This document shows positions 1 through 5,493 of a stretch of DNA of 7,375 bases, piece by piece. Made by a program: the position numbers and the translations under genes. Under the pieces are notes generated by a model. That model saw only the letters and a program-made list of their open reading frames with translations. It was not told the origin of the DNA and made no database searches. The stretch's first letter is position 1. The number at the start of each line of letters is the position of its first letter. The stretch is from Nitrososphaerota archaeon (GTDB lineage Archaea > Thermoproteota > Nitrososphaeria > Nitrososphaerales > JAHFOH01): assembly GCA_023266955.1 (NCBI GenBank), contig JAHFOH010000063.1:1-7375 (forward strand), in the 5' to 3' direction.

Positions 1-1
1 T

Positions 2-1363
2 CTTCAGTTAAGGAAGTGGGGACTCGAGTTAGACATCCATGAGCCTTTTTCTTTCTTCCCGTTTCCGGATGGCAAATATCTCTTCCTTTGGAATGATCAG
101 GAGAAAACAGTCAGAGAAATCGAGAGATTTTCGAAGGATGATGCAGAAGCATATAGGGAATACACGCACTTTTGGGACGAAGTTGCTGAGGTTTTTGAAT
201 TCGCGTTTCTTACTCCTCCTCCACCCTTAACTGACCTTCTAAACTTATTCCAAGAATCTGAAGCCCAAGAAGTTCTGCGGCGTCTCATGTTCTTCAGTGC
301 AAAGGACCTTCTAGACGAGTATTTCGAATCAGACTATGTAAAAGCCGCTCTGGCTACCCAAGGAATCATAGGCACTATGGCTGGTCCGATGACGCCCGGA
401 ACTGCGTATGTGTTGGGGCACCACATGATCGGGAAGGTTGAGGGGAAGAGAGGGGCGTGGGCATATGTAAAAGGAGGAATGGGAAGCATTGTAGAGGCTC
501 TTGCCAAATCTGGCAAGTCATTCGGCGTTCAGTTCATCACAGGCGTAGGCGTTTCAAAGATACTGGTTAAGGAGGGTAGGGCCTTCGGAGTTCAGCTTGA
601 CGATGGTAGAAGATTGGAGTCCAAGTTGATAATTTCGAACGCAGATCCGAAGCAGACCCTTCTCAAGTTGGTCGGCGAAGATTACCTTGACAAGGAATTT
701 GTCACGAGATTGGAGAATTTGAAGGACGAAGGTTGCGTGGTTAAGGTGAATGCTGCTGTAAGAGAACTGCCCGATTATCTTGCCTTTCCAGGCAAGGAAT
801 TGGGGCTACAGCATCGGGGCACCACGGATATAGCTCCCTCCATCGATTACCTTGAGAAGGCCTATGATGATGCTAAGTATGGAAGAATGTCGAGGGAGCC
901 ATTTCTCGAGATCGTCTTTCACTCCGCAACAGACCCATCGTTAGCTCCGCCAGGCTATCACACTATGTCGATCTTCGCACAATACTTTCCGTACCACCTG
1001 AGCACTGGTAATTGGGATGAAATCCGGGAAGACGCGGGACATAGGATAATAGAAACGTTAGCTCAATATGCGCCTAACATCAGAAATGCCGTAATGCAGA
1101 TGGAGGTTTTGACACCTCTTGACATGGAACGCATCTTCTATTTACCAAAGGGAAACATATTCCATATCGAGATTACGCCTGACCAAATGTTCTCGTTCAG
1201 ACCTCTCGCTGGATGGGCTCAATACCGCACACCCATAAACGGTCTGTATCTATGTGGCTCAGGAACGCATCCAGGAGGGGGTGTTTCAGGGGCGCCAGGC
1301 TATAACGCAGCAAAAATCGTAATTAACGATATGAGAGCCAACAGTCAGATCAGTGATGTGTAG
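2..1363 (+). CDS. PYROXD2/phytoene-dehydrogenase-like FAD-dependent oxidoreductase, 5'-partial
   Basis: The reading frame is open without a stop from base 2 to the TAG at 1361-1363, giving 453 visible residues. The first in-frame ATG (287) is internal: the 95 codons before it read as normal protein (an 'FPFPDGKYLFLWND' stretch, then an acidic helix), so the true start is off the left edge. The expected N-terminal GxGxxG FAD-binding motif is therefore not visible. The 'GLYLCGSGTHPGGGVSG' motif at visible residues ~414-430 is the C-terminal FAD-binding signature of the COG1233 family (phytoene desaturase, carotenoid isomerase, PYROXD2). 'GGMGSIVEALAKS' near residue 158 and 'IISNADPKQTL' near 210 also fit. 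The family uses bound FAD to oxidise, desaturate or isomerise hydrophobic substrates. The substrate here is unknown, and no carotenoid genes are adjacent. With ~70-100 missing residues, the length would match PYROXD2-like proteins (roughly 520-580). Family assignment is firm; function is open. Confidence 0.92.
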   Translation, partial: LQLRKWGLELDIHEPFSFFPFPDGKYLFLWNDQEKTVREIERFSKDDAEAYREYTHFWDEVAEVFEFAFLTPPPPLTDLLNLFQESEAQEVLRRLMFFSAKDLLDEYFESDYVKAALATQGIIGTMAGPMTPGTAYVLGHHMIGKVEGKRGAWAYVKGGMGSIVEALAKSGKSFGVQFITGVGVSKILVKEGRAFGVQLDDGRRLESKLIISNADPKQTLLKLVGEDYLDKEFVTRLENLKDEGCVVKVNAAVRELPDYLAFPGKELGLQHRGTTDIAPSIDYLEKAYDDAKYGRMSREPFLEIVFHSATDPSLAPPGYHTMSIFAQYFPYHLSTGNWDEIREDAGHRIIETLAQYAPNIRNAVMQMEVLTPLDMERIFYLPKGNIFHIEITPDQMFSFRPLAGWAQYRTPINGLYLCGSGTHPGGGVSGAPGYNAAKIVINDMRANSQISDV

Positions 1364-1405
1364 GCTTCTCATCACATCGTATAAAATTCTTAGTTAAGTT
1401 TTAGG
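1355..1405 (+). terminator. possible terminator at the end of the FAD oxidoreductase gene
   Basis: A 6-bp inverted repeat, GATGTG (1355-1360) and CACATC (1373-1378), spans the stop codon. An overlapping alternative pairing, GTGATG with CATCAC, is mutually exclusive with it. A T-rich stretch follows at about 1386-1405 ('ttcttagttaagtttt'). T-rich tracts are the usual archaeal termination signal; the stem is short, so this is only a candidate. Confidence 0.25.
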
Positions 1406-1439
1406 ATGAAGGATAGATGTTAGTAGACCTTGAGCGACT

Positions 1440-1483
1440 GGGCTAGAAAAATCTCCATCTAAGGATTCGATAGAGATGGTGAT
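1440..1483 (-). terminator. hairpin plus T-run ending the minus-strand membrane ORF
   Basis: Read on the minus strand, ATCACCATCT (1483-1474) pairs with AGATGGAGAT (1460-1451) as a 10-base stem with one T/T mismatch and a 13-nt loop. A run of Ts overlaps and follows the end of the second arm (GAGATTTTTC, down to about 1446). The TAG stop codon of the 1908->1459 reading frame overlaps the base of the hairpin (stop at 1461-1459). This is the layout of an intrinsic-type terminator and supports real minus-strand transcription here. Confidence 0.45.
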
Positions 1484-1908
1484 ACGGAAGGCTCAATCTC
1501 CCAGAGGATTGACCCTATGTGCAATCGGTCTTCGTTTGTGAGTCGACCACGAAGGGTCTGACCTAACCTGCTAATCCATCGCGTGATTCTTTGCCGCTGC
1601 CAAATCACTACCCAAGCATCAGTAGCTCCGTAAGCAAGTCCAACCCATTGATCCATCTGATGAAGACCGAGGTTAAAGGCTAGAAGGATCGACCCAACGT
1701 CTACGACGCTAGCTACAATATTCTCCTTTAGCCCCTCCCGCATGGTCGACCAAGTTTGACAGATTCGGCGTTTGTTCATACGACCTATGGTCATCGCCGA
1801 TTGACATATGGGTGAAATTAGAGTGGTGAATATTTGGACGATGGTCAGAACCATTGAAACTCTAACAGGGAATAGGAATTCCATTGAAAGAACAGACACG
1901 AATTCCAA
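1459..1908 (-). CDS. orphan membrane-associated protein, or the 3' part of a frameshifted gene
   Basis: I do not recognise this protein. The frame is open from 1941 down to the TAG at 1461-1459. Possible starts are TTG at 1908 (149 residues) or ATG at 1884 (141 residues), and neither has a visible ribosome-binding site. From the TTG start, residues ~16-34 form a clear hydrophobic segment and ~64-82 a weaker one. A Trp-rich, basic amphipathic part follows ('WVVIWQRQRITRWISRL', 99-115), and the tail is soluble ('DRLHIGSILWEIEP'). It overlaps the upstream minus-strand frame (2152->1862) by 47 nt in a different frame, and both are hydrophobic at the overlap. One ~230-residue protein split by a +1 shift is therefore as likely as two genes. 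A hairpin with a T-run directly at the stop argues that the unit is transcribed. No function is proposed. Confidence 0.45.
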   Translation of the reverse strand: MEFVSVLSMEFLFPVRVSMVLTIVQIFTTLISPICQSAMTIGRMNKRRICQTWSTMREGLKENIVASVVDVGSILLAFNLGLHQMDQWVGLAYGATDAWVVIWQRQRITRWISRLGQTLRGRLTNEDRLHIGSILWEIEPSVSPSLSNP

Positions 1909-2152
1909 GAACAGAGAATACCAGAAGCATAATCGGCAATATTACCACAGGTAGGAACACTAGTATCCAGAAGGTGACCGTAGTTCCGAGGGTTAGATTC
2001 TCCTCTAAAGTCATCGAGAAGATGACGGATGGTGTGGAGCGAATGAAGTCTAACAGGTCAAGGATGAACTGAAGAATCTTTCTTCCAGTCGCTTTCGCCA
2101 GCAAGGTACCTCGATTTTTTTGCTTAGGCTCAGACAAACGGATACGTATCAT
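1862..2152 (-). CDS. orphan small membrane protein, or the 5' part of a frameshifted gene
   Basis: This 96-residue frame starts with ATG at 2152 and I do not recognise it. It opens with a basic N-terminus (residues 1-24, rich in Arg/Lys), continues with an amphipathic helix ('ILQFILDLLDFI', ~26-37), and then has a strong transmembrane segment at ~57-84 ('FWILVFLPVVILPIMLLVFS'). After the membrane segment the frame runs only 12 more residues to a TAG at 1864-1862. In that same stretch the frame of the downstream ORF (1908->1459) continues with hydrophobic, protein-like sequence. Changing frame requires skipping one base somewhere between 1941 and 1864. This could be a genuine overlapping gene pair, a decayed gene, or a base-call error. 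There is no Shine-Dalgarno sequence before the ATG. The gene is divergent from the SRPBCC gene at 2244, with a shared 91-nt intergenic region. Confidence 0.42.
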   Translation of the reverse strand: MIRIRLSEPKQKNRGTLLAKATGRKILQFILDLLDFIRSTPSVIFSMTLEENLTLGTTVTFWILVFLPVVILPIMLLVFSVLGIRVCSFNGIPIPC

Positions 2153-2203
2153 TTGCTCAGATTATTATTAAATCTTGAATTCTAAAAGTGTGGCAGACTG
2201 ACA

Positions 2204-2213
2204 GTTTTATATT
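2204..2213 (+). promoter_or_regulatory. TATA-box-like element before the SRPBCC gene
   Basis: An A/T-only stretch 'ttttatatt' lies 31-40 nt before the ATG at 2244. Archaeal transcription usually begins about 25 nt after the TATA centre, which would give a short leader of ~10 nt and fits the lack of a Shine-Dalgarno sequence. The motif is nearly symmetric (AATATAAAA on the other strand), so it might also serve the divergent minus-strand frame at 2152. The call rests on pattern only. Confidence 0.35.
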
Positions 2214-2243
2214 CTAACTAGCATGGCAACGGATTAGAATCTC

Positions 2244-2678
2244 ATGGTTCGCATAGAAGTTTCGAAGGTTATTGAGGCTCCGCGTGACTTCGTCTACACC
2301 AGACTATTCGATTATGAGAGTCTTCCGAAGGCTTCTACGATTGTAACTTCCACGAAAATACTTAGTAAAGAAGGCAATGTGCAAGTAGTTGAACAGGAAG
2401 GAAAGTTACTGGGTAGGAGGTTCAAGGCAGTCGTCAAAGCCACTTTCTCTCCTCCTGAAAAGTTAGTGGAGGAGTTCAGCGGTGACGCGACTGGCACTCA
2501 GGTTTGGACTCTAACCGAAGTCCCTCAGGGAACGAAGGTCAGTCTCGTCTCAGACATTAATCCCAAGGGTTTCCTCGCACGAATCTTTGGAGGATTAGCT
2601 TCAGGACCTCTGCAGAGGGTGATCAACGAAGAGGCTGAAGCTTTGAAGAGGTATATTGAAGCCGCCAAGTTCGGATAG
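2244..2678 (+). CDS. SRPBCC (START/polyketide-cyclase-like) family protein
   Basis: A 144-residue soluble protein. An in-frame TAG at 2235-2237 makes ATG 2244 the earliest possible ATG. The N-terminal 'IEVSKVIEAPRDFVYTRLFDYESLPK' stretch (split here as residues 4-14 and 15-29) is the classic first strand plus helices of the SRPBCC fold. Alternating strands follow ('VQVVEQEGKLLG', 'RFKAVVKATF', 'KVSLVSDINP'), and a long C-terminal helix (~121-140) closes the hydrophobic pocket. This fold binds lipids, polyketides, hormones or other hydrophobic ligands; members include RatA-like, CoxG-like and cyclase-like proteins. The sequence shows no catalytic signature that would choose among these. The gene is monocistronic by appearance: a TATA-like element lies upstream and a 151-nt gap separates it from the next gene. 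Family confidence is good; function is unknown. Confidence 0.85.
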   Translation: MVRIEVSKVIEAPRDFVYTRLFDYESLPKASTIVTSTKILSKEGNVQVVEQEGKLLGRRFKAVVKATFSPPEKLVEEFSGDATGTQVWTLTEVPQGTKVSLVSDINPKGFLARIFGGLASGPLQRVINEEAEALKRYIEAAKFG

Positions 2679-2789
2679 TCGACTATACCTCAAAGTTTTC
2701 CCACGGCCTACATGAATTCCTCAATAGATGCATATGATATCATGAAAGAAGTTGTATGATTGGTAGACTTTATTCCGGACTGGTAGAGT

Positions 2790-2797
2790 GTAAATAC
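2790..2797 (+). promoter_or_regulatory. TATA-box-like element before the NAD kinase homologue
   Basis: 'gtaaatac' lies 33-40 nt before the ATG at 2830, preceded by a purine-rich stretch ('tggtagagtg') that could act as a BRE. The spacing fits an archaeal promoter with a short leader for the 2830-4611 gene pair. The evidence is weak and pattern-based. Confidence 0.28.
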
Positions 2798-2829
2798 AAG
2801 ATAACCCAAGCCGAAGCCGATCTTGAAAG

Positions 2830-3636
2830 ATGAAGGCTTCGATCCTGCTTGATTCTGACAGGCCGAAGGTACCGATTCAAGAGGTTATCGATCAGTTCAG
2901 GAAGGTAGGGATGCAATATACTGAGCAAAATCCTGATTTGGGCGTTGTAGTTGGAGGTGACGGGGTCTTCAGCTACTTCGGAAGATTAGAGACGATTCCT
3001 CTCCTCTTCGTCGGAGTAAGGGGGGAGAAGCCCACAGGATCTCGAGCCCATTTGGCTGAAGTCTACTTTGAGGAATTAGGGAGAGCTCTCCGCGACTTGA
3101 AGGAGGGGAGATACGAGGTAGTGGAGTATCCAAGACTCGAGGTGCTGCTGAATGCCAAGTCTATTGGCGAGGTCTTCACTGATGTATACCTTGAGCGAGG
3201 AGCTGATGGTAACTGTCTCCGCTTCAAAGTGTTTACGAAAGGAGAGGGATTTCACTTCACAGATTTTGTCATAGGAAACGGCGTTGCTGTAACTACACAG
3301 GCGGGTTCAACAGGTTACTTTTCATATCTTGACAAAATTAGGCTGGGGGATTGGCTCGAACCTGAGAGACATCTAGCTATCGGTGAAAATGAGCTGGGCA
3401 TTTGTTACATTGTTCCCACTTATAGTGTCAGGGATGGTACAGTGGAGCATCCGCTGCGCTACACAGTTCCCTACGGCTCAGAAATACGTATCCAGCTTAT
3501 CAGGGAGGCTGATGCTAGGCTCTATGGAGTCTATAAAGACAGAAGTGGAATAAAGATTGGATTGGATGATATAGTGACAATTAGAGCATCAAAGAGGAGC
3601 ACTAGAGTCGTCAAGGTTGCGCCACACCTGAAATAA
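2830..3636 (+). CDS. divergent NAD kinase (PpnK/NadK) homologue
   Basis: This 268-residue protein resembles ATP/polyphosphate-dependent NAD kinases, which make NADP from NAD in the cytoplasm. The catalytic loop GGDG is at residues 42-45 (Asp44 would be the catalytic Asp), and the glycine-rich 'AGSTGYF' at 158-164 corresponds to the family's PTGSTAY loop. Other hallmark positions differ: the usual 'GIN.G.LGFL' after the first domain reads 'VGVRGEKPTGSRAHL' (61-75); the NE pair that contacts the adenine appears as Thr-Asp ('VFTDVYLERG', ~115-124); and the Asp of 'ADG' is Asn150 ('IGNGVAV'). The short N-terminal part before GGDG (41 residues) resembles the compact NADK forms. A stop codon (TGA, 2824-2826) just upstream fixes ATG 2830 as the first start. 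The LLM oxidoreductase gene follows after 27 nt. It may be a true NADK with altered contacts, or a paralogue with another role, so I leave the symbol blank. Confidence 0.82.
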   Translation: MKASILLDSDRPKVPIQEVIDQFRKVGMQYTEQNPDLGVVVGGDGVFSYFGRLETIPLLFVGVRGEKPTGSRAHLAEVYFEELGRALRDLKEGRYEVVEYPRLEVLLNAKSIGEVFTDVYLERGADGNCLRFKVFTKGEGFHFTDFVIGNGVAVTTQAGSTGYFSYLDKIRLGDWLEPERHLAIGENELGICYIVPTYSVRDGTVEHPLRYTVPYGSEIRIQLIREADARLYGVYKDRSGIKIGLDDIVTIRASKRSTRVVKVAPHLK

Positions 3637-3663
3637 TCAAGGGACAGTGTATCATAGGGACGC

Positions 3664-4611
3664 ATGGTCAAATTCGGCTGCTACATTTACCAAGAAACTC
3701 TTGATTATGCGACGATAAGAAATGTCGCAGTTGAATGTGAAAAACTCGGTTTTGACTCTATCTGGATAAAGGACAACTTCATGCCGTGGCTTCATGCATA
3801 CTTAGGGCCATCTAGAGAAGAGATTCGTGCACCTCTCCTAGAAGCTTGGACTACACTGGCAGCTATAGCATCCGATACAACAAGCATTAGACTGGGGACG
3901 ATCCTCTGCAACTCCTATCGCCAACCCTCATTAGTAGCCAAGATGGGCGCGACCCTCGACGTCATATCAAATGGCCGCCTAGATCTGGGCTTAAGCGCCG
4001 GGTGGTATCGAAGAGAGTATGGATCATATGGAATACCATTCCCCACTCCTATCAATCGTGTCGAGATGCTCGAGGAAGCAGTCCAAATCATCAAGAAGTT
4101 ATGGTCCCGGAATGGAACCTCCTTCCATGGAAAGCATTACTCAATCGAAGATGCAATTTGCAACCCCAAGCCTGTTCAGAAGCCTAATCCTCCCCTCTGG
4201 ATAGGTGGAGCAGGGAAGAAGCGGACGTTAAAACTGGTTGCTGAACTTGCTGACGGATGGAACTATGGTCTCTGCACACTGGGCCAATACAAGGCTGCCT
4301 TGGAAATTCTGGAATCTTGGTGTCAGCTTGTGGGCAGGAATTACCGCAAAATCATCAAAGCTTGGCAACCCATTATCTTGATTGACGATGATGGAGATCA
4401 GAGGTCAAGAAAGACTAGGGAGCTGCTGTCGGATCAGCCAAGTCTCAAACAGGTAATTATAACAGGAACCAGCGGACAAGTGGTTAAGGAAATTGAAAAG
4501 TATGTCAAACTAGGAGTCAGCTATATCACAGTTAATTTTCCCTATATGTCTGATCTAACTTCGCTTAGGTTATTCGCCGAGGATGTTATCCCAGTCTTCC
4601 GAAATTCCTGA
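3664..4611 (+). CDS. LLM-class flavin/F420-dependent oxidoreductase
   Basis: A 315-residue protein with the bacterial-luciferase-like TIM barrel. The N-terminal strand 'MVKFGCYIYQ' leads into 'VAVECEKLGFDSIWIKDNF' (21-39). The diagnostic core is residues 76-147: 'RLGTILCNSYRQPSLVAKM', then 'LDVISNGRLDLGLSAGWY', then 'YGIPFP' and 'RVEMLEEAVQIIKKLW'. The 'PKPVQKPNPPLWIGGAGKK' segment (168-186) and 'LVAELADGWN' (191-200) are typical of F420- or FMN-using members such as methylene-tetrahydromethanopterin reductase-like enzymes. The family transfers hydride between reduced F420 or flavin and diverse substrates. Length is normal and the gene is intact. The substrate cannot be read from sequence, and F420 rather than FMN use is inferred from the archaeal context. 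A weak AGGG lies upstream of the ATG. The gene is probably co-transcribed with the NAD kinase homologue and converges with the CoA-binding gene, leaving 25 nt between stops. Confidence 0.9.
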   Translation: MVKFGCYIYQETLDYATIRNVAVECEKLGFDSIWIKDNFMPWLHAYLGPSREEIRAPLLEAWTTLAAIASDTTSIRLGTILCNSYRQPSLVAKMGATLDVISNGRLDLGLSAGWYRREYGSYGIPFPTPINRVEMLEEAVQIIKKLWSRNGTSFHGKHYSIEDAICNPKPVQKPNPPLWIGGAGKKRTLKLVAELADGWNYGLCTLGQYKAALEILESWCQLVGRNYRKIIKAWQPIILIDDDGDQRSRKTRELLSDQPSLKQVIITGTSGQVVKEIEKYVKLGVSYITVNFPYMSDLTSLRLFAEDVIPVFRNS

Positions 4612-4636
4612 GGGCCTTAGATTTCTCCTCATTGCT

Positions 4637-5176
4637 TCAAATCGTCTTCTCGTATATGCCTTTAAACAATCTCAGATGTGTTCTCCTCAGGCATCTGTTC
4701 CAAGCTACTTTCAACCCGTGACTCCTTGCTAACGATGCTGCCTTCTCGTTGTAAATTCCTTCCTGCATCCAAAGCACCTTAGCTCCCTTCGCTACAGCCA
4801 TCTCCGCAACCTCAACAACTTCATCAGAAGGTCGAAATACATCGACTATGTCGATCACCTGCTTCACATCGAGTAGACCTTTGTAAGAAGGTCTGCCTAG
4901 AATTTCAGTTACGAAGGGATTGACTGGAATAATTTCGTAGCCATTCTCCATCAAATATTTCGGAACATAATGAGCGGCTTTCTGCGGATCTCTCGATATC
5001 CCAACTACAGCTACCGTCTTTAATTTGTAAATCACCCTGATTTCATCGTCTGATAGACCATCGCTTGGAATTTCTTGCGATGGTTGTGGCTTAGTAGGTT
5101 CAGTCGTTGAAGGAGGCATTTTGGAGTCAGCCCACTTCCCAGTCATTTGACGCTTAGCCGACGATAGTTCATCCAT
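4637..5176 (-). CDS. CoA-binding domain (YccU-like) protein with N-terminal extension
   Basis: A 179-residue protein whose residues ~44-170 form the CoA-binding Rossmann domain related to the N-terminus of succinyl-CoA synthetase alpha. Visible signatures are the nucleotide loop 'VAVVGISRDPQKAAHYV' (55-71), 'GYEIIPVNP' (79-87), 'IDIVDVFRPSDEV' (108-120), 'GAKVLWMQEGIYNEKAA' (131-147) and 'NRCLRRTHLRL' (160-170), which replaces the more usual DRCM..EH ending. Proteins of this family bind CoA or acyl-CoA; no enzymatic activity is generally established. Unusual for the family (~130-140 residues) is the first ~42 residues, rich in Pro, Ser, Thr and Gln and probably disordered. Met11 or Met20 could be the real start, but ATG 5176 directly follows the TAG of the upstream gene, which favours coupled translation from there. 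It is the second gene of a two-gene minus-strand operon. Confidence 0.85.
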   Translation of the reverse strand: MDELSSAKRQMTGKWADSKMPPSTTEPTKPQPSQEIPSDGLSDDEIRVIYKLKTVAVVGISRDPQKAAHYVPKYLMENGYEIIPVNPFVTEILGRPSYKGLLDVKQVIDIVDVFRPSDEVVEVAEMAVAKGAKVLWMQEGIYNEKAASLARSHGLKVAWNRCLRRTHLRLFKGIYEKTI

Positions 5177-5416
5177 CTACCACGTGGCGACCATAGTTTC
5201 CGTGTCAGTGACGCCGGGTATTTTGCAGATGTCAAGAAGGAAGTTCATACCTGCCTTTTCGTCCTTGGCTTCATAGATTAGCACGGCATCGTATCTTCCG
5301 AACAGTCCGTACATCGTCTTTAGTGATACTCCTTTTGGTAGTTTGAATTTCTTAATGGCGGAGTAGGCTTCCTTGTTCTGCTCAGGTCTTATAGTTAGCA
5401 ACGTCACAAAAATCAT
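5177..5416 (-). CDS. stand-alone Lrp/AsnC-type ligand-binding (RAM) domain protein
   Basis: A 79-residue protein beginning 'MIFVTLLTIRPEQ', with a ferredoxin-like beta-alpha-beta-beta-alpha-beta pattern. 'YGLFGRYDAVLIYEAKD' and the closing 'ICKIPGVTDTETMVATW' are typical of the Lrp/AsnC effector domain (PF01037); GYD-domain proteins, with a similar fold and a GRYD motif, are the alternative. There is no helix-turn-helix, so it is not by itself a DNA-binding regulator. Such single-domain forms oligomerise and bind small molecules, or pair with full-length Lrp proteins. I choose ATG 5416 because GGAGG lies 7 nt upstream (5428-5424). A longer in-frame start at 5479 would add 21 residues without domain character. 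The gene heads the operon with the CoA-binding protein, stop and start abutting (TAG|ATG), so the two products may act on the same metabolite signal. Confidence 0.83.
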   Translation of the reverse strand: MIFVTLLTIRPEQNKEAYSAIKKFKLPKGVSLKTMYGLFGRYDAVLIYEAKDEKAGMNFLLDICKIPGVTDTETMVATW

Positions 5417-5423
5417 GAGCCTT

Positions 5424-5428
5424 CCTCC
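5424..5428 (-). promoter_or_regulatory. strong Shine-Dalgarno deciding the start of the Lrp/AsnC-like gene
   Basis: The minus strand reads GGGAGGAAGGCTC-ATG, with GGAGG ending 7 nt before the ATG at 5416. This is the best ribosome-binding site in the window and argues against the longer frame that starts at 5479. Confidence 0.8.
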
Positions 5429-5440
5429 CGGCTGCGTAGA

Positions 5441-5466
5441 TTTATGTCTTGAAGAAACAATTTTAC
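5441..5466. promoter_or_regulatory. divergent promoter region with two TATA-like elements
   Basis: The 77-nt gap between the starts at 5416 (minus) and 5494 (plus) holds 'tttatg' at 5441-5446, placed to drive the plus-strand gene. On the minus strand it holds 'GTAAAATT' (5466-5459), placed to drive the Lrp/AsnC-like gene with a leader that still includes its Shine-Dalgarno. The two would overlap in a shared control region. Pattern-based only. Confidence 0.3.
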
Positions 5467-5493
5467 AAGCACTGTCCATCGAAGGTTGATCAG

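Noticed and set aside
39..288. Short frames on both strands near the left edge
   Set aside because: They lie over the in-frame 5' continuation of the FAD oxidoreductase, which has the protein-like sequence.
1364..1458. Possible small RNA or tRNA downstream of the FAD oxidoreductase
   Set aside because: A TATA-like 'tataaaatt' is present, but I find no cloverleaf, no T-arm motif and no extended stem on the plus strand; the region is better explained by transcript ends from both sides.
1884..2072. A plus-strand frame of 62 codons opposite the membrane ORF
   Set aside because: Low-complexity, Arg/Lys/Thr-rich product with no fold-like pattern; it is the antisense shadow of the hydrophobic minus-strand frame.
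2712..2759. A 15-codon reading frame (ATG 2712 to TGA 2759) in the gap before the NAD kinase homologue
   Set aside because: Very short, no ribosome-binding site, no recognisable pattern; expected by chance in this gap.
4002..4204. Two overlapping 61-codon frames inside the LLM oxidoreductase
   Set aside because: They lie in alternative frames of a well-supported gene and have no independent start signals.
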